A stretch of 64,000 bases of DNA, from the NCBI RefSeq assembly GCF_964340395.1, contig NC_135561.1, positions 22,130,986 through 22,194,985 of the forward strand, written 5' to 3'. Numbering within the stretch: the first letter of the stretch is position 1; each line of letters begins with the position of its first letter. The stretch comes from Glandiceps talaboti (Eukaryota > Hemichordata > Enteropneusta > Spengelidae). The position numbers were made by a program, and so were the translations under genes. Positions 52,690 to 64,000 of this stretch are shown here, in pieces. The notes under the pieces were generated by a model. That model had not been told where the DNA came from and ran no database searches. It saw nothing but the letters and a program-made list of their open reading frames with translations.

Positions 52690-55192
52690 AGTCCTTCAAG
52701 ATACAGTCTGTAATTACCAAGTTATTAAGCTGTACATGCTGTAGTCTCTAATTACCAAGTTAATAAGCTGTACATGCTGTAGTCTGTAATTACCAAGTTA
52801 TTAAGCTGTACATGCTGTAGTCTCTAATTACCAAGTTATTAAGCTGTACATGCTGTAGTCTGTAATTACCAAGTTATTAAGCTGTACATGCTGTAGTCTG
52901 TAATTACCAAGTTATTAAGCTGTACATGCTGTAGTCTCCAAGTTATTAAGCTGTACATGCTGTAGTCTGTAATTACCAAGTTATTAAGCTCTACATGCTG
53001 TAAGTCTGTAATTACCAAGTTATTAAGCTGTACATGCTGTAGTCTGTAATTACCAAGTTATTAAGCTGTACATGCTGTAGTCTCTCATTACCAAGTTATT
53101 AAGCTGTACATGCTGTAGTCTCTAATTACCAAGTTATTAAGCTGTACATGCTGTAGTCTCTCATTACAAAGTTATTAAGCTGTACATGCTGTAGTCTGTA
53201 ATTACCAAGTTATTAAGCTGTACATGCTGTAGTCTGTAATTACCAAGTTATTAAGCTGTACATGCTGTAGTCTCTAATTACCAAGTTATTAAGCTGTACA
53301 TGCTGTAGTCTCTCATTACCAAGTTATTAAGCTGTACATGCTGTAGTCTGTAATTACCAAGTTATTAAGCTGTACATGCTGTAGTCTGTAATTACCAAGT
53401 TATTAAGCTGTACATGCTGTAGTCTCTAATTACCAAGTTATTAAGCTGTACATGCTGTAGTCTGTTTTACCAAGTTATTAAGCTGTACATGCTGTAGTCT
53501 GTAATTACCAAGTTATTAAGCTGTACATGCTGTAGTCTGTAATTACCAAGTTATTAAGCTGTACATGCTGTAGTCTCTAATTACCAAGTTATTAAGCTGT
53601 ACATGCTGTAGTCTGTAATTACCAAGTTATTAAGCTCTACATGCTGTAGTCTCTCATTACCAAGTTATTAAGCTGTACATGCTGTAGTCTGTAATTACCA
53701 AGTTATTAAGCTCTACATGCTGTAGTCTCTCATTACCAAGTTATTAAGCTGTACATGCTGTAGTCTCTCATTACCAAGTTATTAAGCTCTACATGCTGTA
53801 GTCTGTAATTACCAAGTTATTAAGCTGTACATGCTGCAGTCTCTCATTACCAAATTATTAAGCTGTACATGCTGTAGTCTGTAATTACCAAGTTATTAAG
53901 CTGTACATGCTGTAGTCTGTAATTACCAAGTTATTAAGCTGTACATGCTGTAGTCTGTAATTACCAAGTTATTAAGCTGTACATGCTGTAGTCTCTCATT
54001 ACAAAGTTATTATGCTGTACATGCTGTAGTCTCTCATTACAAAGTTATTAAGCTGTACATGCTGTAGTCTGTAATTACCAAGTTATTAAGCTGTACATGC
54101 TGTAGTCTGTAATTACCAAGTTATTAAGCTGTACATGCTGTAGTCTCTCATTACAAAGTTATTAAGCTGTACATGCTGTAGTCTCTCATGACCAAGTTAT
54201 TAAGCTCTACATGCTGTAGTCTGTAATTACCAAGTTATTATGCTCTACATGCTGTAGTCTCTCATTACCAAGTTATTAAGCTGTACATGCTGTAGTCTGT
54301 AATTACCAAGTTATTAAGCTGTACATGCTGTAGTCTGTAATTACCAAGTTATTAAGCTGTACATGCTGTAGTCTGTAATTACCAAGTTATTAAGCTGTAC
54401 ATGCTGTAGTCTCTCATTACCAAGTTATTAAGCTGTACATGCTGTAGTCTCTCATTACAAAGTTATTAAGCTGTACATGCTGTAAGTCTGTAATTACAAA
54501 GTTATTAAGCTGTACATGCTGTAGTCTGTAATTACCAAGTTATTAAGCTGTACATGCTGTAGTCTGTAATTATCAAGTTATTAAGCTCTACATGCTGTAG
54601 TCTGTAATTACCAAGTTATTAAGCTGTACATGCTGTAGTCTGTAATTACCAAGTTATTAAGCTGTACATGCTGTAGTCTGTAATTATCAAGTTATTAAGC
54701 TGTACATGCTGTAGTCTGTTTTACCAAGTTATTAAGCTGTACATGCTGTAGTCTGTAATTACCAAGTTATTAAGCTGTACATGCTGTAGTCTGTAATTAC
54801 AAAGTTATTAAGCTGTACATGCTGTAGTCTCTCATTACAAAGTTATTAAGCTGTACATGCTGTAGTCTCTCATTATCAAGTTATTAAGCTGTACATGCTG
54901 TAGTCTGTAATTACCAAGTTATTAAGCTGTACATGCTGTAGTCTGTAATTACCAAGTTATTAAGCTGTACATGCTGTAGTCTCTCATTATCAAGTTATTA
55001 AGCTGTACATGCTGTAGTCTGTAATTACCAAGTTATTAAGCTGTACATGCTGTAGTCTGTAATTACCAAGTTATTAAGCTGTACATGCTGTAAGTCTGTA
55101 ATTACCAAGTTATTAAGCTGTACATGCTGTAGTCTGTAATTATCAAGTTATTAAGCTGTACATGCTGTAGTCTCTCATTACCAAGTTATTAA
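52690..55192. repeat. Minisatellite after exon 20, about 65 copies of a 38-bp unit
   Basis: The unit is GTAATTACCAAGTTATTAAG plus CTGTACATGCTGTAGTCT, with GTAATT/CTAATT/CTCATT variants. It lies in the 3' UTR if exon 20 is terminal, or in intron 20 if exon 21 is used. Confidence 0.97.
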
Positions 55193-55421
55193 ATTATAAT
55201 ATCCTGTCTGCTGTGTGTGTGTGTAATTAAGCTGTCATCTGTGTATGCAGTGTACATCAGTATTGGAAATAACGTAACATATTACAATGTGTTTTACATA
55301 CCTCAACACTACATATAGTGTGTGTTTCCATTTAGATGTAGGGATTTTCAGTTGTAAGGCTATGATACCAGTGTACATGGTCATTTTCATATGTTAAAGG
55401 GTGTGAAATTACAGTCAACAG

Positions 55422-55553
55422 GTAGGCGGAGCTAACATGGAGAACAGTCGTGTAAAGTTGGTCTCAGATTCACAGATTGGAGGACAATATGAGCCTCAGA
55501 TTCAGCCTCAGATTCAGCCTTATACTCCGAGTCTCATGAACAGAAAATCATGA
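55422..55553 (+). CDS. mesh: Candidate alternative last exon 21 of the mesh-like gene
   Basis: If exon 20 is spliced at 52458 (AAAGAG|GTGATA, phase 0) to the acceptor GTCAACAG|GTAGGC, 43 further residues (VGGANMENSRVKLVSD through TPSLMNRKS) follow before TGA, replacing the ending VIL. Phase is right and the frame is open with a P-Q-I-Q repeat. The polypyrimidine tract is weak and the donor is not strong. Total length would be 1170 residues. AATAAA-like signals follow at about 55580 and 55951. Confidence 0.4.
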   Translation, partial: VGGANMENSRVKLVSDSQIGGQYEPQIQPQIQPYTPSLMNRKS

Positions 55554-55946
55554 TGACACCAAACGAAGTCAAAGAAGAAAATAAATGATACAAGAAATAG
55601 TTCCACTTCCCAGCCGCCATAAAATGATACTTCTATACTTTTAAATATCTCAAATTATTTCTAGATGGTTGCAATAGAGATGATCTATTATTGGAATTAG
55701 TGGCTATTAACATCCATCAGTTGAACTTTGACCTACCATATATCTCTCAACAAACCTCCTTTCATCTTTATTTTCAGGCAGTTTTTCCCATTAAGTTGGT
55801 GTGAATTAGGGAAACAATTCCTGTAGTCTCAATGGTATCATTTCTTGTTTGACTGCTTGTGTTAGATGTTGTCACCATTTTTTTCATATCTGAGATTACT
55901 GTGAGGCTGAATCTGAGCTGAATCTGACTGGGAAGCTGAGACCAAC
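55456..55946. repeat. Inverted repeat spanning the candidate exon 21 and downstream sequence
   Basis: AGTTGGTCTCAG...CTCAGATTCAGCCTC inside exon 21 (55456-55520) is matched in reverse complement by GAGGCTGAATCTGAGCTG...GCTGAGACCAACT at 55902-55946. The transcript could fold over a loop of nearly 400 nt. The downstream arm is shorter than the exon arm. Confidence 0.75.
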
Positions 55947-56566
55947 TTCAAAATAAACTTGTGCATGGAGAAGATAATTCTGGCTATGTGAATGTGTTTA
56001 TGTTTGTGTATGTATATGTATACATCTTAAAGTTAAAAACTGCTGGGAAAGAAACTTTCAGGGTGTTATTGGTGGATATACAAACATTACTTTACTCGTC
56101 TATCAGTTTTATTGTATGACAAAGAAAAGAACCACCGAAAATGAACCTTATGTATGTACTATTAATGTACTGTTGCACACAAAAAGTGCAACCATTAATA
56201 GTTTTGTTACAAACTAACAAGTAAATACAAAGTGTTTTACGTGACTGGAAACTTGAAAAAAAGGCGTGAAAATGAGAATGGCCTAAGTGACTAGTATACT
56301 AGACATTACTCTCTGTGTGTCACGGAAGTAACCAGTAAATATAGCTGATACATTTTCTGAACATGCTCTAGTCTAGAGTGCAACGTTTCTTGCACTTCAT
56401 GGCTTCAGAACTTGTAATTACTTGACAATGAACTTTAAGTTGCGTAAGACACTGTCCCGGTACTGTCTGTTCCGCCTTGGTTTGATAAACAAATTTTACA
56501 ACTAATATTGGCAAAAACTTGACCCTAAACAAATAAGCTGGATTACAAAATAACTAAAAGCAATGA
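55554..56566. other. 3' flank of the mesh-like gene
   Basis: AATAAA-like signals at about 55580 and 55951 could end the transcript. No ORF of interest is present. Confidence 0.5.
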
Positions 56567-57082
56567 CTAGACAGAAAGCAACATTGTTAAAACTAATTTA
56601 CTGCAACTACCCGACATGTTAGGCGTCGGCAAGACGTAATCAAACTCTGTAAACAAGACAGGTAAAAACAAATCACTGTAAACATTACCTTGTACATGAA
56701 CAGCTCGTGTATCACGCACAGTTGTTATGGCCCAACTGAACGAAATCATGAACCACCCTTCTGTACTTAAATTTCCATACAACAAATGTATATGTGCATA
56801 CAATAAACCATAAACAATGGCTATAAATATACGTTCAAATATAACATGAAACTCTTTGTCTCTTGATACATCCCAATCAAGCATATGACATGGAGTCATA
56901 ACATTGCACCTTTTAAGCAAGTTTTGTTAGAAATTATTTTTCAATATTGTAGGCCATTAGTTGCATTGTGTCATCATGTGGTATAAAAACTTGCATGTGT
57001 AGCTGTACACATAACACATAAGAAATGAAATACCTGGAAATTTACTGGATGGACTGACTCTAAAATCTGTGCCTCCATTGAC
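56567..57082 (-). CDS. Candidate 3'-terminal exons of an unrecognised minus-strand gene
   Basis: Three phase-compatible minus-strand exons can be read. 57082-57034: acceptor ATGTTCAG, VNGGTDFRVSPSSKFP, donor CCAG|GTATTT. 56760-56689: acceptor AAGTACAG, EGWFMISFSWAITTVRD..., donor CAAG|GTAATG. 56646-56567: acceptor TTGTTTACAG, EFDYVLPTPNMSGSCSK then a short hydrophobic end and TAG. A possible further upstream exon, 57207-57128 (ESEKIWRKQHSGGQLPF...), also fits phase but has a poor acceptor. I do not recognise the protein. No polyadenylation signal is evident nearby. Chance ORF pieces cannot be excluded. Confidence 0.35.
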
Positions 57083-57245
57083 CTGAACATGTTGAATTGC
57101 ACACACACATAGCCAATAGAGACACACTTTCAAATAATTTAATGAATTTGTATCTCTAAATGGTAACTGACCTCCACTGTGTTGTTTTCTCCAAATTTTC
57201 TCACTTTCTACTTGATCTTTTTTTATTATTATTTGTGTCAATATG

Positions 57246-57545
57246 ACTTGAAATGATTTAAACTTTTGAAACCCTAAAATCAGTGATACTTTTATGATAT
57301 AACTAAGGGTGTTCATTTTCCAAAAAGCTCTTACCATGGGAGGGACAACAACCCATCTAAACCCTCCCCAATGCCTGCACAGCAGGCGGGTGCACTACTT
57401 GAAATGATTTAAACTTTTGAAACCCTAGAATTAGTGATACTTTTATGATATAGCTAAGTTGTGTTTTACTTCGAATGGTGCTCTAAATGGCCTCCAAAAG
57501 GTGTTCATTTCTCAAAAAGCTCTATGGGAGGGGGACCCCCCCCCC
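57246..57545. repeat. Direct duplication of about 100 bp
   Basis: ACTTGAAATGATTTAAACTT and the following sequence up to AAAAAGCTCT..ATGGGAGGG occurs at 57246-57340 and again at 57396-57535, the second with an internal insertion. A poly-C run follows at 57536-57550. Confidence 0.8.
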
Positions 57546-58227
57546 CCCCTTGTATAGCAGGCACACATGCGCATACCGTGCACTTCTCCCCATACTGTTT
57601 CCAGTTCTCTCCCTACTTTGAAACTCACTGAAACCCCTAGGTTTACAATTATATTAACCATAGACCCTCCACCCAAGGGTCTATGTATTAACAATACTTC
57701 TAATATTGTACATTACAATTAGCTGAATTAATCTATAATGGTAATAGTTCACTCAATCTAAGAGATATCCTAGAACGTTTGGTTACTAAACCATGAATAT
57801 TTTGCATGTCTATGAACAGACAATCATACTTCTCATAGGGTTCCTATCTAAAGAGCTTTATACATGTGAAGCAATGGATTTAGGATAGTAATTTACCAGA
57901 TACACATAAAATTACTGTAAATGTAACAAGTAAAATTAACTATGCAGTGTGCTATATTGTGCTTTGAGAATCTAGAGTGTCTTTTGCATGTACAAGAAGA
58001 ATGTTTCTTGTCTACAGGGGGGGGGGGGGGTCTGTGTTTTTTTTATTTGTCAGAGGGGCGTTGGATTGTTTTGGGGATGAATCGCGGGGGGGGGGGGGTT
58101 CACTTTTTTAAAGTACAACCAACACGAACAAGAAGTCACCGGCCTACCCCAGCCGTAAAAACTGATCGCTTCCTAATATTATGAATGCTGAAGCAATGAA
58201 GGCATGCTGTCAAAACAAACACATGGA

Positions 58228-59672
58228 CCTTAGGGAACCTTCAGTATTTACAGGGGGTGGAGGAATCAGATGTGAGTCACATTTTACAAACCTGTTCTTG
58301 GGGAGGGTCATATTTTGCATTATAATGTTTTGGGGAGGGTCACATTTTATAATTTACAATCCATAGTTTTGTGACCAAATTGAAGATTCAATGATTGAGA
58401 TGTAAAAGTGAGATGAGCACTCAACATTTATTTCTAAGAGTACTTTACATGCCAAAGTACAAATACATATATTGTAAGAAAATTGTTTGATGCATTTTAT
58501 TGAGTGTACCATCTCACCTTATCACTCACACTGTCCTGTGAATGTTGTCGTTAAAATATCTACATATATATAATTAATAGTTATAGTAACTGGTGCCAGG
58601 TTTATCACTCTTTAATTGAAGAAAAAGTCATGTACAGACTTTCAAATCAGTACTGCACATTGACATTCTCCCTCTGTAATTTACATCCTAAACAGACATA
58701 CAGATGTATTGGCAAGCTTCAAATAATTTACTTATCTTGTATGTTCATGTACACATTTTCATTTAATGTATATACACACACTGGTAATAATTTTCTTTGC
58801 ATAATACACTATTTAGAATATTTTCATTCTGTAGGGAATGAGGACAGCCAATAGGATTTTGATAGAATAGATTCTTATCAGTATCTATCAGACTCTAATG
58901 TATTATCATTAATTTTCAATATATTATCATTAACAGATTAATGCTACATTCTCACTAGATTCTTACTAAATTCTTGCCAGATTCTCACTAGATTCTCACT
59001 AGTCTTACTAGATTCTCACTAGATTCTTACTAGATTCCCACTACATTCTCACTAGATTCTTACTAGATTCCCACTACATTCTCACTAGATTCTTACTAGA
59101 TTCTCACTACATTCTCACTAGTCTTACTAGATTCCCACTAGATTCTTACTGGATTTTCACTGTTTATAATAGATAATTTACTAGATTCTTATTTAGATTC
59201 TTACTAGATTCTTGTTATTTTCTCTTTAATTTGCATACAAATATGTGATAGATTATTATAAGGATTCTTACTAGATTCTGACAAGAATCTAGTGAGAGAT
59301 TTATGTAAGTGTAATGTATAGCCTTTGAAATCTGTACTTCACATTGGCATTCTCCCTCTGAATCGTTGCAAAATTAAACTCTGCATAAAACAATAATAAA
59401 TATCAATTATTTCTGCACTATGATATGAATCTCATTCTGTCATAAATAATAATCAGTGATTGCTTTCTAATATAGTGTATGTATACATATAATGGGAATA
59501 TTGATTAACGTTTAGTATATGCAAATGTCATGGGGAGGGTCATGTTTTACAAAATGGGACAAAGGGGAGGGTCACTTTTTACAAATGGAGGATGGGGAGG
59601 GCCATGTTTTACTTCACAGACCATGTGTGATTTCCTCCAGTTCTCCCCCTGTAAGTAGTGAAGGCTCCCTAA
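58228..59672. mobile_element. Possible non-autonomous DNA transposon containing dispersed repeat copy 2
   Basis: CCTTAGGGAACCTTCAGT at 58228-58245 and the inverted-type AGTGAAGGCTCCCTAA at 59657-59672 could be terminal repeats. 58276-58544 matches the copy at 6534-6823, and GGGGAGGGTCA modules recur at 59531-59612. The interior includes a short-unit array. Borders and unity are uncertain. Confidence 0.45.
58955..59180. repeat. Short-unit array of TTCTCACTAGA / TTCTTACTAGA
   Basis: About 18 irregular 11-12 bp units such as ATTCTCACTAG and ATTCTTACTAG, with GTCTTACTAG variants. Confidence 0.9.
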
Positions 59673-59723
59673 ACCTCAAAGTAGTCGACATTTTAGTAGA
59701 TTGTGTGGTGTGTGGTGGGGGGG

Positions 59724-59724
<1 letters not shown>

Positions 59725-59818
<94 letters not shown>
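59725..59818. repeat. (AG)n microsatellite
   Basis: About 46 AG dinucleotides preceded by a G run. The ER- and SL-repeat ORFs are artefacts. Confidence 0.97.
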
Positions 59819-59820
<2 letters not shown>

Positions 59821-60064
59821 GTGATAACATACCATTGAAGCTGCAGAAGAATACGAGAAATGTTTAGACTTGTACTGCTCATAATAATTTTACTAAAGTG
59901 TTCTTTTACTTTGAAGTTATTACAAACTTCTATATACCCTACCACTACTGAAATTGAGATTTTCAGGGAAAAAAAAACATGACAATGCATGCCAAACCCA
60001 AGTCGAAAATCAAGGAGCCAGTGGAGAACAGCGAGCCAAGAACTTGAAGAGGTGTTCATATGGC

Positions 60065-60094
60065 CTCAGACCACTATACATGTAGTGGTCTGAG
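60065..60094. other. Perfect 12-bp inverted repeat
   Basis: CTCAGACCACTA, TACATG, TAGTGGTCTGAG: a short perfect stem with a 6-nt spacer. Function unknown. Confidence 0.8.
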
Positions 60095-60264
60095 ATATGG
60101 CTTATGGTATTCAGCAAAATATGTTACACTAATCTAAGTTCCAAATTACCAAAGACAAATGTGAGGAGAACAGAGAAGACCACAGTAGGTACATATGCCC
60201 TACCACCTTTTCATTCACATTCATTCACAGCGACCTTATTTCTTTTTGTTTCGTTTCGTTGGAC

Positions 60265-60309
60265 CTGGCTTATGGTATTCAACGGTCTGGTGGTTTTGAG
60301 TTTAAGTTG

Positions 60310-60349
<40 letters not shown>

Positions 60350-60500
60350 ATGTCAATAGCACTACTGAACATTTTTATTTTACCCAAATCACACACCAGT
60401 GGTAAGATAATTTTGATTTGGACAACTTTTTGGACAGACACTTTGCCATGCCTATGGTACTACTGACCTTCTTAGGTTCAGTTGTGCTAAAAATGAGTTA
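60265..60500 (-). mobile_element. Reverse-strand relative of the TTTTTAGCACAACTGAAC family
   Basis: Read on the minus strand from 60500 it gives TTTTTAGCACAACTGAACCT, GGTCAGTAGTACCATAGGCA, TGGCAAAGTGTCTGTC, then a (GT)n tract (60312-60348 as AC) and ACAACTTAAACTCAAAACC. The order matches the copies in intron 7. Confidence 0.6.
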
Positions 60501-60867
60501 CAATAGACAATTTAGAATAAAACAAGACTTAGTTTATTCCAAATTTCTTAAATATCAAAACCAAGTTACCAATACCAAGTTGAGCTGTAGAAAATACATT
60601 ACACAAGTGGTTGGTAAAATAAAGAAAATTAATCACCAGAACACAATAATAGTGTAGCAACCTCTGATTAATTAAAGCTATACTTGCTGCAACTATAACG
60701 ATTACTGAAAACTGTTTCGTTAAATAAAAGTGACTTCCTCATAACATTCTACACCAGTACACCTGATATGGTGCAAAAATGTTGTTGTCTGACTGATAAA
60801 TAACACTCCAGTTACAGCTAGTACAGTTTTAGTACACTGATGAAACATAATTATGACTAGACTGATG

Positions 60868-62975
60868 TGATAACATATGTACTTTGCATACATAATGTGA
60901 TAACATACACACTTTGCATACATAATGTGATAACATACATACTTTGCATACATAATGTGATAACATACATGCTTTGCATACATAATGTGATAACATACAT
61001 GCTTTGCATACATAATGTGATAACATACATACTTTGCATACATAATGTGATAACATACATGCTTTGCATACATGTGATAACATAATACTTTGCATACATA
61101 ATGTGATAACATACATGCTTTGCATACATAATGTGATAACATACATACTTTGCATACATAATGTGATAACACATACTTTGCATACACAATTTGATAACAT
61201 ACATACTTTGCATACATAATGTGATAACAAACATACTTTGCATACATGTGATAACATACACACTTTGCATACATAATGTGATAACAAACATACTTTGCAT
61301 ACATAATGTGATAATACATACTTTGCATACACAATTTGATAACATACGTACTTTGCATACATGTGATAACAAACATACTTTGCATACATAATGTGATAAC
61401 AAACATACTTTGCATACATAATGTGATAACATACACACTTTGCATACATAATATAACATACGTACTTTGCATACATAATGTCATAACATACATACTTTGC
61501 ATACATAATATGATAACATACACACTTTGCATACATAATATAACATACGTACTTTGCATACATAATGTCATAACATACATACTTTGCATACATAATATGA
61601 TAACATGCGTATTTTGCATACATAATGTGATAACAAACACTTTACATACATAATATGATAACATACGTACATTGCATACATAATATGATAACACGTACTT
61701 TGCATACATGTGATAACAAACACTTTGCATACATAATATAAAAAAACATACTTTAAACATACATACTTTGCATACATAATGTGATAACATACACACTTTG
61801 CATACATATGATAACATACGTACTTTGCATACATAATGTGATAACAAACACTTTGCATACATATGATAACAAACATACTTTAAACATACATACTTTGCAT
61901 ACATAATGTGATAACATACATACTTTGCATACATAATATGATAACAAACATACTTTAAACATACATACTTTGCATACATAATGTGACAACATAATACTTT
62001 GCATACATAATGTGACAACATAATACTTTGCATACATGTGATAACATACATACTTTGCATACATAATATAACAAAAATACTTTTAACATACATGCTTTGC
62101 ATACATAATATGATAACAAACATACTTTAAACATACATACTTTGCATACATAATGTGATAACATACATACTTTGCATACATAATGTGACAACATACATAC
62201 TTTGCATACATGTGATAACATACATACTTTGCATACATGTGATAACACATACTTTGCATACACAATTTGATAACATACATACTTTGCATACATAATGTGA
62301 TAACAAACATACTTTGCATACATGTGATAATATAATACTTTGCGTACATAATGTGATAACATACATACTTTGTGTACATAATGTGATTACATACATACTT
62401 TGCATACACAATTTGATAACATACATACTTTGCATACATAATGTGATAACATACATGCTTTGCATACATAATGTGATAACATACATACTTTGCATACACT
62501 TTGCATACATAATGTGATAACACATACTTTGCGTCAATAATGTGATTACATACATACTTTGCATACATAATGTGATTACATACACACTTTGCATACACAA
62601 TTTGATAACATACATACTTTGCATACATAATGTGATAACAAACATACTTTGCATACATGTGATAACAATACTTTGCGTACATAATGTGATAACATACATA
62701 CTTTGCATACATAATGTGATGACAAACACACTTTGAATACATAATATGATAACATACTTTGCATACATGTGATAACATAATACTTTGCGTACATAATGTG
62801 ATAACAAACATACTTTGCATACATGTGATAACATAATACTTTGCGTACATTATGTGATAACATACACACTTTGCATACATAATATGATAACATACGTACT
62901 TTGCATACATAATATGATAACATACATACTTTGCATACATAATGTGATAACATACACACTTTGCATACATTATGA
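60868..62975. repeat. Intergenic minisatellite, about 70 copies of a 30-bp unit
   Basis: The unit is TAACATACATACTTTGCATA plus CATAATGTGA, with shortened units (CATACATGTGATAAC) and TTTAAACATAC insertions. The long YAKYVCYHIM ORFs on the minus strand come from the period. Confidence 0.97.
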
Positions 62976-63449
62976 GAGTTATTACCTTACATTTGTTATC
63001 AGGTTCTATATTAACATTTCTAGACCAGTCCTGTGTAATGTACTCTTTTCATAAAAATATTTCTAGAAGTTGCTATATATTGATTTTAACACCGGACAGT
63101 CACTTTTAAACCATATCTATCAAACTATGGGACGGTTCAAAATACAATAAATACATTCAATAAAAAACAGAACTATGTCCATGCACAGACACTGATATGT
63201 ATAGATGCCAGTAAATATGTCTAGGTTCACAAAATAGTACTCCACATCATAAATTAAGAAAATATAGTTTACATACTTCATAAATATTCGTATAAGATTT
63301 AATAACAAAATGTCACATTTGTGCATAGTACCACATATATTGGGTTCACATTTTAATAGTTATGTTGACTCCGAGTCGGCTCTAATCTTATCCAGACATA
63401 AAAAACAACAACAAAGTTATGTCAGCTCAGAGTCAGGTTAAATTAGGTC
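62976..63449. other. Stretch without recognisable features
   Basis: AT-rich sequence; CCGAGTCGGC / CAGAGTCAGG motifs near 63370-63435. No gene. Confidence 0.45.
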
Positions 63450-63662
63450 AGGTACTCTGTTGATGTATATTCAGTATCTATAGACAATCTCTACTCTGTT
63501 GATGTATATTCAGTATCTATAGACAATCTCTACTCTGTTGATGTATATTCAATATCTATAGACAATCTCTACTCTGTTGATGTATATTCAATATCTATAG
63601 ACAATCTCTACTCTGTTGATGTATATTCAGTATCTATAGACAATCTCTACTCTGTTGATGTA
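63450..63662. repeat. Minisatellite, about 5 copies of a 39-bp unit
   Basis: The unit is TCTACTCTGTTGATGTATAT plus TCAGTATCTATAGACAATC. Confidence 0.95.
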
Positions 63663-63667
63663 ATACC

Positions 63668-64000
63668 AATGTAATACCCTCTATGGGCAGTGACCGTTGG
63701 GGCTAATAACCCTCTACGGGCAGTGACCGTTGGGGCTAATAACCCTCTACGGGCAGTGACCGTTGGGGATAATAACCCTCTATGGGCAGTGACCATTGGG
63801 GTTAATAACCCTCTACGAGCAATGACCGTTGGGGCTAATAACCCTCTACGAGCAGTGACCATTGGGGATAATAGCCCTCTATGGGCAGTGACCGTTGGGG
63901 TTAATAACCCTCTACGGGCAGTGACCGTTGGGGCTAATAACCCTCTACGGGCAGTGACCATTGGGGCTAATAACCCTCTACGGGCAGTGACCGTTGGGGC
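63668..64000. repeat. Minisatellite, 10 or more copies of a 33-bp unit, running off the window
   Basis: The unit is TAATAACCCTCTACGGGCAG plus TGACCGTTGGGGC, GC-richer than the surroundings. The TARRGLLAPTV minus-strand ORF is a 33-bp period artefact. Confidence 0.95.

Noticed and set aside
57246-57345. GTAAGAGC on the minus strand as a donor of an upstream exon
   Set aside because: It lies in a duplicated non-coding segment whose second copy has lost it, and no open exon precedes it convincingly.
60720-62970. 467- and 295-codon minus-strand ORFs (YAKYVCYHIM repeats)
   Set aside because: 30-bp minisatellite; multiple frames are open over the same stretch.

Overview
The window is metazoan genomic DNA, AT-rich, intron-rich and full of repeats. 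It holds one recognisable protein-coding gene on the + strand: a mesh-like cell-surface protein with signal peptide, NIDO, IPT/E-set-like domain, AMOP, von Willebrand D, two sushi domains, one transmembrane helix and a cytoplasmic tail. I assembled 20 coding exons by hand from 1271 to 52470. Every GT-AG junction keeps phase and the frame closes at a TAA, giving 1130 residues. An alternative last exon at 55422-55553 would give 1170 residues. Domain order matches Drosophila Mesh, a smooth septate junction protein; vertebrate SUSD2 shares AMOP, VWD, sushi and TM but lacks NIDO. The repeat content (tRNA-derived SINE, LINE remnants, CTGT tracts, many minisatellites) suggests a marine invertebrate, perhaps a lophotrochozoan. 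I cannot name the species.

Layout: 1-651 is a minisatellite upstream of the gene. 652-1270 is the 5' flank. 1271-52470 (or 55553) is the gene, whose exons total about 3.4 kb. Most of the larger introns contain their own minisatellite with its own unit. Roughly 27 kb of the 64 kb is tandem repeat. Introns also carry two LINE remnants, a SINE, several foldback/MITE-like elements and copies of dispersed families. 55.5-60.8 kb is gene-poor flank with a few weak minus-strand exon candidates and DNA-transposon-like repeats. 60.87-62.97 kb and 63.45-64 kb are further arrays, the last one running off the window.

The most unusual feature is that many arrays start at, and include, an exon-intron junction. 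Introns 6, 7, 12, 17 and 19 begin with tandem copies of their own 5' splice site. Intron 14 begins with copies in which the authentic donor position is mutated but a shifted GT is present. Introns 14 and 15 carry copies of the 3' splice site plus the start of the next exon. In intron 12 about 105 copies of a 24-bp unit each present AAG|GTATGT or GAA|GTATGT. The first 36 are spaced by exactly 24 nt with an open frame continuing from the VWD exon, so each choice of donor would add a multiple of 8 residues. Whether any of these duplicated sites is used cannot be told from sequence alone.
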